Source: Argopecten irradians (lineage: Eukaryota > Mollusca > Bivalvia > Pectinida > Pectinidae). Taken from it: 64,000 nt of DNA. This document shows positions 11,620 through 23,929 of this stretch, piece after piece; the first letter of the stretch is position 1; each line of letters opens with the position of its first letter. Under the pieces are notes generated by a model. The model ran no database searches. It was not told the DNA's origin and was given only the letters and a program-made list of their open reading frames with translations. Position numbers and translations under genes: made by a program. The DNA is taken from the NCBI RefSeq assembly GCF_041381155.1, contig NC_091144.1, positions 37,388,071-37,452,070 of the forward strand, given 5' to 3'.

Positions 11620-13290
11620 ATGGCCAATTTGCCAAACGTCGTGATAAATAGCAGCTGGAATACGTCTGGGGAGGGATCGTATCAGACGATTGTCAATGAT
11701 ACACATGCCTACCGTCGGAATGACAGCATGGCGACTGTATCCGAAGTTATCAACTACGGGATCATAGTGTTTGGGGTTTTTGTGATCACCGCTACTATAC
11801 TAGGAAATAGCCTCGTCATTTTAGCCATCATCATTGATAAAAAGTTAAGACGTGTTGGAAACATTTTTATTGTGAACCTAGCCGTGAGTGATATTTTAGT
11901 TGGTGCTATTGTTTCTCCCCTCTCGCTCGTGTATCAGATCACGGGGGAATGGCCCTACGGAAGGCAACTATGTGACTTTTGGACGTCAGTCGACATCATT
12001 TGTTGTACAGCTAGTATCCTTAATCTCTGTGTTATTAGTTATGACCGTTATAACGCAATATCTCAACCGCTGAAATACGCCAAACACAGAACTACCAGGC
12101 GGGCGCTTATGCTTGTTATATTGGTTTGGATGTACTCGTGTTGCATTGCGTTGCCTCCCTTGTTTGGCTGGAGGAAGACAACAGAAGCTAGTACGCATGG
12201 TCTACTGAAATGTCAAATTACCCATCATTTGGGATATACATTTTATTCAACAATTGGAGCGTTTTACCTGCCATTATGTATAATGGTGTCCTTTTACACC
12301 CGGATTTTCTTAGTGACCAGCAGCAGAGGAAAACAATGGGTGAGAGGACCGGGGTCCAGCTGTAGGATACAACGGCGAAGATCTCGGAACAAACGGGACA
12401 GTGACAACAATAATACGGTATGTTGTTTAGTCTGTCCATGTCGCTCTAAAGAGGAAAGTGAAAGTGAAAGTAGTAGATCAGTTACGACTCAAACAGAACG
12501 CACCCAGTCTAGAAATCTCTCCTTGTCATCTAGTATTAGACGGAGTACATTTGATTATTCATCTACAGCTCAATCCGACTTACATCGTAAGGCAGTCATG
12601 TTTTCTCCACGCGCTAGCACCGCTAGTACAAGTGCAGGTGAGGTCGTTCTTGAAATCACACAAGGACGCAGGAAACAAACAATCCAACGTCGGTTGTACC
12701 GGCAGATCTCAAATCCCAACAGTGATTCAAGTTATACGACATCCACAACAACCTCTACTACTGCAGAAACGTCATTCTCGGAGTCTTCGTCTGCTGGCTC
12801 GGACAACCGTACATCGAGACGCGCGTCAAATGTAATCTATAACTTATTGGCTGCTAACATTATGGCCGCAGAAATTCTTCGGGATAGTGTCAAAGGAGTG
12901 CAGTTTGCACCTCAGAATCGTTCACCTCTGCTTATAGAAGAAGAAGAAATTGTACCGGAACCGCTTCCGCCTAAGGAGACTGCGCGCGCAACTCGCCGGA
13001 AACGGAAGAACTTGTCACTTCCTCATGAAAAACGTGCTGTAAAAACACTTGGAATCGTTGTTGGTTGTTTTATTTTCTGTTGGCTTCCGTTCTTTGTTGT
13101 TACCGTTATAATACCTTTGTGCCAAAGCTGTAAGGTTAGTCCTATTGTTACCGGTATTGTCCTGTGGTTAGGGTACTGTAATTCCGCCTGTAATCCAATC
13201 ATATACACCTTCTTCAACGAAGACTTTAGACGTGCCTTCAGAAAGTTGACAACATGTGGAAAATCCGTATCGTCGCCTATATATCTTTAA
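11620..13290 (+). CDS. Aminergic class A GPCR, probable serotonin (5-HT1/5-HT7-like) receptor, single exon
   Basis: Plasma-membrane receptor of 556 aa with seven hydrophobic segments near residues 46-71, 81-105, 117-141, 161-181, 206-230, 471-497 and 507-530. Seen: GN63 in TM1, D91 in TM2, C118 and C198 for the TM3-ECL2 disulfide, D125 as the amine-binding Asp of TM3, DRY at 142-144, W170, P218, FxxCWLP at 484-490, WLGY at 516-519 and NPIIY at 525-529. D125 plus W516/Y519 is the aminergic signature. S210/T211/A214 in TM5 matches the serotonin 5-HT1/5-HT7 pattern as I know it, which favours serotonin over octopamine or dopamine. The N-terminus has four N-glycosylation sequons (N10, N14, N26, N34). 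The third intracellular loop is very long (~231-470), rich in Ser, Thr and Arg. The tail is short, with C546 as a possible palmitoylation site. Start chosen as the first in-frame ATG that includes the sequons, in a good context. Odd: Asn145 follows DRY where I expect an aromatic or aliphatic residue. The subtype is inference. Confidence 0.93.
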   Translation: MANLPNVVINSSWNTSGEGSYQTIVNDTHAYRRNDSMATVSEVINYGIIVFGVFVITATILGNSLVILAIIIDKKLRRVGNIFIVNLAVSDILVGAIVSPLSLVYQITGEWPYGRQLCDFWTSVDIICCTASILNLCVISYDRYNAISQPLKYAKHRTTRRALMLVILVWMYSCCIALPPLFGWRKTTEASTHGLLKCQITHHLGYTFYSTIGAFYLPLCIMVSFYTRIFLVTSSRGKQWVRGPGSSCRIQRRRSRNKRDSDNNNTVCCLVCPCRSKEESESESSRSVTTQTERTQSRNLSLSSSIRRSTFDYSSTAQSDLHRKAVMFSPRASTASTSAGEVVLEITQGRRKQTIQRRLYRQISNPNSDSSYTTSTTTSTTAETSFSESSSAGSDNRTSRRASNVIYNLLAANIMAAEILRDSVKGVQFAPQNRSPLLIEEEEIVPEPLPPKETARATRRKRKNLSLPHEKRAVKTLGIVVGCFIFCWLPFFVVTVIIPLCQSCKVSPIVTGIVLWLGYCNSACNPIIYTFFNEDFRRAFRKLTTCGKSVSSPIYL

Positions 13291-13345
13291 GGAAATTCGA
13301 GTGGAAAAAAGAGTCTGCTGGATTGTTGGTTAGTGCTGCAATAAA
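13291..13345 (+). terminator. Start of receptor 3' UTR with a proximal AATAAA
   Basis: After the TAA stop at 13288-13290, an AATAAA polyadenylation hexamer lies at 13340-13345. The A+T-rich sequence to ~14.4 kb has further candidates, so the true 3' end is uncertain. Confidence 0.35.
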
Positions 13346-16300
13346 TTGTATATATATATGTAATAATAATAATCAGTATTTCCCGGTGAATTTACGTACC
13401 TCTTTATATGATATATTGCTAAATATTTTGTATTTATAGTCTGTATATGAATAGCGTCGATATTGTCAATAATAACAATGCATTAAGTTTTGTATTTGTA
13501 TCATAAATCTATCATATATACATATTTGATAACATTTATATAATAAGCTCACAAATACCTTGATCTCTATCATAGTGGTTTGACGAAGTTACTCGACAGG
13601 AATTTGTTTAGACTCAAAAGCGAGTCGTTAACGACTTGTTAAGTGACTTGTTCATATTGATTGACTAACGATTTTGCATTCCTTTGACAATTCTTAGATT
13701 TTTTTACAAGAAAATGGATAAATACTTTTTGTACATTTCAATAGTTTTTCGATGTCATTTCTATTGCATAATATTTTCCTTATTAAGTCTTATGTAAAAA
13801 ACATAAGAAATATTATTATAGGAATATATGTTTATTGGGACATTTTATGTAAAGTGTAATGATATGTTTGACGCCATTATGCTGGCATAATGGACGTCGA
13901 TAGATGAAAAAGTGCTTCATGGGATTTAATGTTATAAGAAGTAGTTACTCATCAGTTTCATTTTTATTTTTGATACGATATAGTTGTAAAATATATCATA
14001 AAGACATCTTTGTATGTTGTACATGGAAGAATAAGGTTTTGTCATAGGTGATCGATTATGTATTTGTAGAGAACTTTATGTCATACTTAAAGGCATTCTG
14101 TCATATTTCTTGTTGTAAGTTAGAATACTATATGAGAACTTTCACAAATTGATAATTAAAACATATTTTGATGTGTTAAGGTTCGGTCTTTGGTTTCAAA
14201 TATTGAATGAGACTTTACCAATGATCTTGCCGCAAAAAAATATTGTGTTTCATTTTATTATATGGCTCCGCAACATTAGTGCTGAGAGAAACAAAGAGGA
14301 GTGTATATTTTGTCAGAAAATATTGCCATTTTTAGAGTAGAATATTATATTTGTATAAACTAAGTAAACAAGCATATAAGAACATACTGTGATCTAGATA
14401 AGTGTGGTGAACGCTGTCGATGTAGCAGAGACTCTTATTACTTTGGAACACCTGGATCATTCTATTTACCTGGATCACTGTTTTAATTGCCTTTAGTAAT
14501 TATCTATTATTTTCACGGGTAAAATAATGCGAATTTGTCTAAAAATGGAAAACTTTGCTTCCAGATATTGCTTTTTGCGTTTTCGCGTTTTCGCGTTTTT
14601 GCGTTTTCGCTATAGATGTTTATATTTTTTAATAATGAATTATTATTTCGCAGGTTTGTTTGCTTGTTTGTTTGCTTTTAAATTATGAAAATATCCCTCT
14701 CATAATATGCTAGAATGTGTTACTATTGTAATCTTCTGTGTTGTCTCCTTACATGTCATAACATGGGTGGAAAAATCTATCTTTGTTGACTCTAGTGTGT
14801 CATCTTTTCACTTGAAATTGACATATAACAGCGACAGATTCCTCATTAATCCTTATAAATTTGATCGAGAACATTTTCTTTTTGTATGCTTTTTATTTAT
14901 TTATGGTTTTTTTTTCTTCAAACATGTGTGACATTAGCTCAGCATATGATACGTATTTCAGTTGTCTGTTGTTTTCTTTTCATTTTGCTTATATATTAAA
15001 TCTATGGTACATTACAAGAACATAAACGAATACATCAGCAACGAATACCACAATATCACCATCATGGAAATCCTTTGTATCAATCAAAGTCGATTTTTAA
15101 AACGATGATTTCAAAATTATCAAAAATTAATAGCGATAAACAAATTTCGACAGTTTCATAATAATTATTTTTTTAAATATCTTTCGATATAGCATATTAC
15201 TTGTCTCTATCCGTATGGACCAAAAGTTTTCCGCACAAAAGACTCAAAAGAGGAATGGTAGCTTCAGACTCCAAATCTTTTCTTGAGAAATCCAAATCCA
15301 ATGTCAAACAAAACGCTCAAAATCTGGGAAATGAAAATAAGACAACTAATTGGATAACATGTATAGTATACGAATATTCAAGCATTTCTTTCGGTTCGTT
15401 GTAAAGTTTTCATTAGCCATGTATTTTTAGATTTACTTTGCTCGAATGTAAGGCAACGAACGGGTTCAACATTTCAGAAACCCATTTTTATAAAAATCTT
15501 CCATACAAAAATTAAATGCATATAATTATATACTCATTCAATTTTCATCTTTCAAATTCTAAATTAAGATTTTAAAATGTTTCTGTAGTGTATAATACCT
15601 ATGACAGTGTACGTTAAGCCGGTAGTCAATTCTGAATACTATGGAGATGTTCTATGGTCAACAGGATTTTGCCGCCGAACAATTAGCCAATGGAGATTTA
15701 CAGAACCAACAACTATGGTTTTGTAACGATTTAAAAGACTTATTACAAAAGAATAAACACGTCGTGTCATCAATTTAAGTTTAATTGAAAAACAGAAGAA
15801 AATAATCGAATTAATGTCAGTCGCTCTCCTTTTAAATAGTTACTAATATTTTTGTGTTTTTGGTTGTTGTTTTTTTTTTTTTTTTTTTTTTGGTTTTTTT
15901 TTTTTTTTGACTAAATTTGAACTTCTTACATGTACTTCAATATTAATCAACTGCCAACTATCCAATATATCTGCGCTCTAAATATTCCGTTATGTCAGGC
16001 ATTTCGTTTGTGTCTCACGCAAAATATCATATCGTTGGAAGGTACATATTGATCACTCATCTCATACCTGTATACAGGTGTACTACTGGTTTATTCTATG
16101 AGATGCACTCATGTCGTCTGAGGCTGTGTTACATGGCTAGCCATGCAGTACAGCCTCGTGACGTCACGGCGTCAACCGTATGTTGTTTTCTCATTAATTA
16201 TTTGAACATCATTTTCGTAAACCAGACAGGCATTACTCTGATGGACGCAAACAATCTAAAAATAAGAATTTATTTCCAGTTAGGTTTTTTTTAATCTAGT

Positions 16301-16640
16301 TTCTAAGGAATTTTTAAATGGAATAATTGTATGTAATGGTAGCATCGAGAAATTAGAAAAAAAATCTACCTTATGTGTGGGTATAAAGGATATGGCTATT
16401 CTTCCCTCGTTATCACAAATTGCCTCCGGTATTACTGCATATCGTGACTCTTGGGTAGAGTACTATTATAATAAACTAGATTTACTATATATGTAAGGGT
16501 AATTCTAATAATGTATCAACCAAATTTAGTATTCTTATACCCTTTGTTCTGTCATGAAAAATCCACATAACGAGCATTTCGTGTTATTCATGATCAGAGC
16601 TACAGTAGGAGATATTTATAGATTAATAATCTATATAGAT
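13346..16640. other. Receptor 3' flank and intergenic DNA
   Basis: The first kilobase may be 3' UTR. TTTTCGCGTTTTCGCGTTTT at about 14.58 kb is a small local repeat. No recognisable gene. Confidence 0.5.
15868..15909. repeat. Poly-T tract
   Basis: Two long T runs broken by GG. Similar tracts lie at 26401-26429, 32970-33005, 37020-37035 and 37962-37985; a C run is at 28400-28410. Confidence 0.9.
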
Positions 16641-16962
16641 TATAGATTTTTTGTATTCAATTGAGATAAAACATAAAAATCAGTGTATTCTAAATAAACC
16701 GTACGCTCAGATTTTTGTGTGATAATGCTATAACATAATAAATATATTCAAGTTAATTCTAATAGTTCAATTGACAATAGATAATCTTCCTCAATATTCA
16801 ATATTCATTATTGGACTCTTTTGTCTATGAAAATTTTACGAAGTCTCAGCCAATCAAAAAAAACGTTACAGACGACGACGCCATTTTTTTCTTTATGGGC
16901 TAATAAAGCAATTTTGTAAAGCAATGAAAATGCTCGTTACTAGATAAATTGAATTATGGCAG
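16641..16962. repeat. Dispersed repeat family D, copy 2
   Basis: CTCAGATTTTTGTGTGATAA, GGACTCTTTTGTCTATGAAA, GACGACGCCATTTTTTTCTT and AATGAAAATGCTCGTTAC in family order; hairpin eroded. Confidence 0.65.
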
Positions 16963-17282
16963 TATATTTGAGGATTTTATACAGTCCTTTGAGTCATAAT
17001 ACCATGAAACAATTTATGTATAGTAAGAAATACATAGACCGGTACGTTTAAACCGGATTAAATTTGTACTTAGTGCTAAATGTTGAGCGTAATTTTACAT
17101 TGATAAATGGTATCCATTAAGCCTGTTGCTGATAAGCTTTAAAATGTGCCACGGACCTCCATATTTAAGATGAGTGCGTTTTATTTCTACTGTTATAAGT
17201 TAGTACCTGTTGTTATATAGATTATATATTCAAATATCCGGGTTCATTACTGTTTTTACGTAATCTTTTATTCCTTTTAAAC

Positions 17283-17352
17283 ACCAGAGTTTTGTAGACA
17301 ATCTCTATATTGCGCTGGCGCGCAATATGAAGATTATCAGGAAAACTCTGGT
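17283..17352. repeat. 70-nt imperfect hairpin
   Basis: Left arm ACCAGAGTTTT..ATATTGCGC pairs with right arm GCGCAATAT..AAAACTCTGGT over 33 positions, with a central mismatched stretch and a 4-base loop (TGGC). Confidence 0.8.
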
Positions 17353-17949
17353 ATCTATAATGATCTTGGATGACATAAAACATTTACTCATTATTAGTCT
17401 CTGCTTGTTGAAGTTTATGAGGTTTGAGAGTCCATGCTTTAAAGTTGTAGTAGTTTAACATATAAAGTCATTTTAACGATGGACCATCTATTTTGATAGT
17501 GATTATTTGACGTTGCCATATCATTTTTTTCGTCCTAGTGACCTCAATTCGGCTTCGTTTGTTTAAATAGAAAAGGTGATAAATAATGTCAACTTAGAGC
17601 TATAAACGGCTTTGGTTGGAGTTCATGATCTCTAAATGTGCGAGCAGATGATGCTTGAAATGTCATTTGTGAACGTATGTTACGTCATGCGAGAAAGTTA
17701 CGATATTGTCTCTACCAAAATAACTAACGTGACAACTTTACCTACTCAACAAGCCAGACAACTTACGTAGTAATTCGAATAATCGACCCTAGATAACTTA
17801 ATACACTGTGTAACAGCCAATTTTCTTGTGTATTTTTTTCGTGGTTTGAAGATTCGTTGTTCTATAACAACCTCGAAAATAACGAAAATTTCAACAAATT
17901 TACCAAATTTACCAAAGATCAATAAGGATTCGCATTTCCAATATGAACG

Positions 17950-18157
17950 CATTCTCGTTATTCCAGGGGTTACTATCACTGACATTATATCAACCAACTT
18001 CATATCAACACTGTCAACCACAGTGCTGTGTTATACAATTCCTTTGTTGTACATCAAAGGATCAAATTACCTGTGTCGACTTCGTTGTCTTCAGTTTTAC
18101 TATAGGCCAGGGGTAGATATGATATCAGTGATAGTATCCCCTGGAGTATCGAGGATG
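17950..18157. mobile_element. Family A MITE copy (internal deletion)
   Basis: Both ends present: CATTCTCGTTATTCCAGGGG and CCCTGGAGTATCGAGGATG. Both arms are the ATCACTGA(C)ATTATAT sub-type. The interior is shortened. Confidence 0.75.
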
Positions 18158-18159
18158 CT

Positions 18160-20149
18160 GTGAAATGTATACATATTTGATATCATCATGCCAGACTAGC
18201 GCCATTGTGTACATCACCCACATTTTGCCAAAGTTTTAATGTTATATATTTTGCTATCTACCTGTCCCGATTGATATTTTACATATGTGATAGCTCTATT
18301 TTGTGATATGTTTATCGATACCATGTTGTTATAGTTACACTGTCATATGTTTTTTTCGTAAATAAATTGACGTTGAAGATATCATAATCAAATTTTGTTG
18401 TACGTTTTACAATTATAGACTTTTGTGTTGGTGAATATGATGTTATATGAACCGAAAAAAATAATTTAATTACCATTATGGAGTCTAACAGATCACGTTT
18501 CGGTTGATGACTTCATGATGTTGTTTCTGGAAATGTGGTAACGATGTTATTGTTTATATTAAGCAAAACAACACATGCAGTATAGAGAATATGTAGAAAG
18601 AGAAAATATTCAAAGATGGAAAAACAACATGTTATTCAACATGATGAAAACAATTAGGGGTGCTAAAATAACTCGTTTTTCTCAATACAATGGATCAAAC
18701 TGTGAAAGCATTCAATATTGTGAGAGTAATATATTTTAAACAATAAAATAATTAAAACCGATCGTACAGAGAAAAACTATCAGATGTGCGACAACAACAT
18801 GTTATTCAAAATGAAAAAAGACTATGCAGAGGAAACAGCTAGGGATTGAAAAACCACAACTTGTCACTTGAGATAAAGAAGGATAAGTCAGTAAAAAAAT
18901 TAAAATTATGATGCTTTTGAAATAGCTATCAATTACAATGTTAATTTCTCTCACATGCTGTGTAATCTGATCCCCGTTTATGAATCATTCATTAAAGATG
19001 CTCCATCGCCGACAGAGCATAAATGATATCCATCACTTGAACAATAATTGGTGTTTAACTGTGTATATATATGTCTAATTAACACAAAAAATTATATAAA
19101 ATAATTTATTTTGCCTTTGGTCCATGTGCAATCAGTACTTCATTCCATATAGGATATAGTGCCACGGATTTTTTTCGGGATGCAATTCATTATTTTTTGT
19201 AATTTTAACTTGAATTAAAATGAGAAGCTCAAACTTTTCAATGGTGGTAATGGTGTAAAGTAAGTAACTTTTGTAACTGATGAAAAGTACTTAGTCGTCT
19301 GCTCCTGTTTTTGATAGTGAAAATCCATTTGTCAGCGGAAGAGCATCTTTAACTTAGGGGACTTTTATTAAAAATTCCCAAGAGAAAGTATTACATGAAT
19401 TAAGGAAAATTCTCTAGAAACCTTCAATTCCTTACTGTATATTTTCCTACAGAAAAAAAAATAGGTCAAGATAGTTTTCTATTTTAAGGAATGTTCATGA
19501 AACCCAGGCCCATATTTCTTTTCCATTTCCAATTCATATTTTCCTAGTGTCAATATAAGAAGGAATGTACCTGTTTAACAAAGTTCCTTTAGGTATACTT
19601 ACAGTCCTTTAGGTATACTTACTTACTTATATATTGACCTATATCCTTGTGTAACAAACAGATAGCGCGAAGCATGCTAAGGGCAGTGTTGTGTAAATGA
19701 TGTCATCGTCAGGGTCATTTATTTAGGGTCAAACGAATATCAGCATTGTTTCATTTTTTCCTGTTCAATGATCATGAAATATTCTTGATATCTTTTGCTG
19801 CCATTCTTGAAACTGACAAAACTATGATCACACGTAAGGCTGATGATGAAATGATGCAACTGCATGATGGCTGCCGGAAGCTACTCGCGTGAGTAGATTT
19901 CTGGTTGAGATACCAGTACTATGTCTTAAATGTGCTACCCTGCCGACGAATGGTAATTTGTTATCTATTAAAAACAGGAAGCAGACGAATCACTATCTTA
20001 CTCTACACTATCACCATCATTAGATCGTTTGAACTTCTTATTTTAACGCAAAACAGATCATTTCATATGCATTTTTGGGTTAATTTAACATACATAATCA
20101 CGATTAAACATCAATTATTGCCCGACTGATTATATATTTGCAACATTGG
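18160..20149. other. Intergenic
   Basis: ACAACATGTTATTCAA recurs at 18.62 and 18.79 kb in a weak direct duplication. CCTTTAGGTATACTTAC is doubled at 19.59 kb. No gene recognised. Confidence 0.45.
19083..19347. repeat. Dispersed repeat family E, copy 1
   Basis: CTTCATTCCATATAGGATAT, AATGAGAAGCTCAAACTTTT and CAATGGTGGTAATGGTGTAA, matching the copy at 28.1 kb over ~260 bp. Confidence 0.75.
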
Positions 20150-20310
20150 AAAGAGATTGACAGTCTCCTTTTACAATTCTCAATCTCTTACTTTGTTTGC
20201 TTATGGCCTGTTTAACACTTTAGAACACGTGTAAATTTACATTGATTATATTTTGATATACATGATTTCAACGAAGACATTATTATTTTTATTTTTCATT
20301 GTAACGTCAT
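20150..20310. repeat. Dispersed ~160-bp repeat family G, copy 1
   Basis: GAGATTGACAGTCTCCTTTT, TTTAACACTTTAGAACACGT and ATACATGATTTCAACGAAGA, paired with 26.4 kb. Confidence 0.7.
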
Positions 20311-20761
20311 CTTTGATTGGCTAAGTCTAAACTAGACAGTTTTCATGATTCTGAGACCAGGTTTATAAAGGAAAACAATGCAAGGATATACAACAATACG
20401 ATAACATCATTGCTGCGTTTTGAAGATGATGCGGTAACGTGCATCGTGGAATGTATGGGTATCTCAATGTATGTTGTACAACTGATACATATATAGCAAC
20501 TGATACGTATATAGACAAGTTGTGTGGAATAAGCTATTAATTAAGATATTTAATATTTCATATATCTCATGTTTATTACGCGTGCCCCCATGGTGACAGC
20601 CCATTTTTCAGACGGAGTGATCTCCCCCTTCCAATTGTAAAACAAAGACGGACGAAACGTAAAACTGCAATTTTTACACATCACAAAAAATGTCATAAAA
20701 AATAATGAATCAACGATTAATTTCGGTATAATAAACAATGTTTGTCCACAGAGGTAGTGTG

Positions 20762-21115
20762 ATGCGAATGTTTATTTACAATCAAATGTAATATTTTCCT
20801 AGGGCAAACCCTCGGGAGCATTACACTTTCGGGTCAATAACCATTCATATCACCTTGCCACCGGGGCCATAAATACATAAAGTGTATGTAGATCGCCATG
20901 CTACTTCTTTTACTTGGAATTACCGTTTTTGATTGCCTTTGTGGTACGAATACTGTGCATTTATTGCCCCGGTAGCAGTGCAATATTAAGGTTTATTTAT
21001 GCGAATGTGTTAAATTTCCCAAGGGCTTGCCCTAGGGTAGGGAAATATTTCATCTGAGGGTAAATAAACCTCCATATCACACTGTCATCGGGAACATAAA
21101 TTATTAATTATACCG
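20762..21115. repeat. Cluster of direct and inverted repeat arms
   Basis: CATATCAC..CTTGCCACCGGGGCCATAAAT (20.87 kb) and CATATCAC..CTGTCATCGGGAACATAAAT (21.1 kb) are direct relatives, while TTATTGCCCCGGTAGCAGTG (20.96 kb) is an inverted one. Each is joined to a TTTATTTA..CCTAGGGCAA(A/G)CCCT-type arm. Probably two nested foldback elements. Confidence 0.5.
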
Positions 21116-22125
21116 GAAATTCCCGAATCGCTTCTCTACGAGTAGTATTATTAAATTCGAGATGAGTAAAAATTGCCCAACGCTTCGTCCGTCATTGTTT
21201 TACAATCAGAAGGGAGATAACTACGTGTGAACGACAGACGTCACCTAGGGAAATACGATGTTTTATTCCCACAAGGGAAATACGGCGTTTTATTTCTTTG
21301 TCATATTATGTGTTTCAAGTAATTAAAGACAGTGTTATAAAGATGAGGTATAATATTTAACATGGTACACACCGATGTCAAAAGACAACCATTTAACACT
21401 AAAAACTACATGTTTGTTGGTGCAACAAGAAGGTCATTTCCCGCGCGTTAGTTGACAATCACTGTGCGACAAGGGCAAAAGAGCGAAATGAATCTTCTCT
21501 GTTAACATATGTTTCGCAGGAAATAGCATTTATTTGGTGTTGTAACCTCATCTTACGCCATAGTTTTATATTTCCTTATTTTCAAAGTAACCTTTGCTTG
21601 TTTCGGAAAGGTAGTGGGCCTTTAAATGAACATTTACTCCAAGGAAAGAACATTGCATAATGCTTTTTCTGCGATCGGAATTAGAAATAGCACATGCGGT
21701 GTATTTTTGTCAATACTATAGAGCATGCATCAGGTCCTTTTACCGTCAGAGAATAATCGGAAATAGATCTTGTCGGTCCAAAAATAATCTTCACATTTAA
21801 TTTCACCGCTGCTTATTGATTGATAAGTGAATTGCATGCTCTCTCGGTTTTCGATTTTCTTAAAAAAAACGTTCCTGTAAAAAACAGACGATCTATATAT
21901 AAACCGCTCTAAAGACGTGTAGTACTGTGCTTAGTTCAATTATCTTTGAAGCACAATTCCACCTAACATCTTACGTAACATCGTCGAGGGACACTTTAGA
22001 CAAACGTAATTTATCATTCTAACTCATTTGGTGTATTTTAGGAAGCCGAAATTTTACACGTGGAACTATATAGAGGCGCTTATTATTTCCATTGAACATA
22101 TAGAACCTTCATAACTAGTTTCCAA

Positions 22126-22371
22126 ATACTGTATAGTAGTTAATATTCGCAAAATTTTTAATTTCGCAGAATTTTGCAAATTTATTCAAATTCGCAGAAA
22201 TTAATGTCTCGCAAAATTTATCATAATCATGGTCTTACATATTAGAACATGCCATGTGAATGACGATTGCCAAGGTTAAACATATATTTCGCGAAAATAA
22301 GCCCCCACGAAAAAGTTCCAATCGGGAAATCGCGAAATTTTGCACCAGCGAAATTTAACAATTACACAGTA
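22126..22371. mobile_element. CGCG-rich MITE (family B), copy
   Basis: TACTGTATAGTAGTTAATAT at left and ATTACACAGTA at right. Interior repeats of TTCGCA(G/A)AA and CGCGAAATTT. Confidence 0.6.
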
Positions 22372-22591
22372 AGTTGTACATGAAGCACTCGTACGGACTA
22401 TTTATTATTCGATTAAGAATTAATATGAATAGATTATCTGTGCTATGGACATATTTAAAAACTAAAAATAATAATAATAAGGGTACAATCTGATAAACTG
22501 TAGCATAAAAAATATCATTTCAAAAGGAATCGTTATATCGTTATATCAACCAATAAGAGGGGACATTACAAACGATGACGTCATCCTTTAC

Positions 22592-22655
22592 CCATCCTCG
22601 ATATTGCAGGGGTTACTATCACTTTCGTTATATTCACCACTAGAAAACCATCATA
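22592..22655. mobile_element. Family A MITE, solo terminus
   Basis: Only the left inverted terminus, CCATCCTCGATATTGCAGGG, and the following TACTATCACT are recognisable. Confidence 0.55.
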
Positions 22656-22740
22656 GAAAAAAAATTGTAAGCTTGTAGTCAGTTTTTACTACTGAACTGT
22701 CTCCAGATTTACTATGGCATGGCATATATAGTGTACATGT

Positions 22741-23097
22741 GGTTAAAGGTAGGTTTCGCCCAACCAAATCAATATTTTTTTTGTAATATCCTTTAAACGG
22801 AAGAAAGGTGAAAAAAATATTAAAAATACCTCAATTTAATTTCTTTATGCGTATGAGATTGAACAAATGTGTCTTGAATACAACATTGAAGTTAAAACTT
22901 GATTTATTACGATATGTCAGCCAGACAGGATAGTATGCAAATGAAGCTGCGATAGATTATGTTGTCGAAGTTTCGCGCATGCGCATTGTTACGCACTAAG
23001 TAAACAAAATGGCTGAACGAAAGCGTCTGAGAAAAAAGTATCTGAATCGGCAACAAAGAAATATTTCATTGGGCGAAACCTTCCTTTAAACGTAACC
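22741..23097. mobile_element. MITE-like element with GTTTAAAGG..TTTCGCCCAA inverted ends
   Basis: Left AAAGGTAGGTTTCGCCCAA; right is the inverse, TTGGGCGAAACCTTCCTTT. Inside lies GCGCATGCGC (22975-22984), an NRF1-type site, and a 26-codon basic ORF (23009-23089) that reads into the right terminus. Confidence 0.65.
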
Positions 23098-23389
23098 TCT
23101 CGATTATCTGACATATCTTACGTCAAGAGAATAAACCTAAATAGTGTTACCAAAGAAAAAGCTCATTACATGCAAAATAGAATTATAATACTTTACATGA
23201 CACTTCTTATATATGACAAAACACCGGGTAAATGGCTCCGAATTAAGATGATTTTGTTATAATTATATTTTTTGCATAAAAATGCTTAAACATCGTAATA
23301 TTAAATTGTCTTCACAGTTTCCACACCCATACGTTTTACAAACTGAAATACTATATGCTTTACATGTACAACTAACTTCCCATCCTCGA

Positions 23390-23608
23390 CTTCCCATCCT
23401 CGATACTTCCATTGAAGACTAGAGAGAGCGACGCCCAACTTCAAAGCCACACAAGTCAACCACATTAGTGTACCATGATACAGCTCTTTTGATGTACATC
23501 AAATGACTAAATTACTTGATTGTTCTGCTGCCTCCAGTTTTACTATGAGATAGTCGAGGGGTGTAGAGACCGCAAGTGATCGGAACCCCTGGAGTATCGA
23601 GAATGCTA
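23390..23608. mobile_element. Family A MITE with partly deleted left arm
   Basis: The terminal CTTCCCATCCTCGA is duplicated, then the left arm jumps straight into the AGAGAGAGCGACGCCC interior. The right arm is intact and ends GGAGTATCGAGAATG. Confidence 0.75.
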
Positions 23609-23929
23609 ACTACCATACTTCTATCTTTCGTCTTACTGCAGAAAAATAGGGTTACGAACCTCTAGGGACCAACGAAATCACTTCGTTATAAACATAATTC
23701 GCTATATATATATTACAGACATCTAACAGGCCTATTTGTATGTATCTTATGTATGAATTGAAAGTTTGGTTTACATCGGAAGCAAACCGGATCTAAAGGA
23801 GGAGCTGTTTTTGACGGGTTGCAAACTGACCAAGATACTCAAATTTGAATTATCCTAATACACTCTGGGCATTAATCATTTATTCTAAGAAGCATAAAAA
23901 ATGTACATTGCGATCAGTTTGTGCAATGT

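Noticed and set aside
11986-12439. Minus-strand ORFs of 70 and 73 codons
   Set aside because: Antisense shadows of the receptor.
12458-12835. 125-codon ORF in another frame of the receptor
   Set aside because: Overlaps the long third loop; low-complexity codons create the open frame by chance.
23009-23089. 26-codon ORF as an independent gene
   Set aside because: It ends inside the inverted terminus of a MITE, so it is reported as part of that element.
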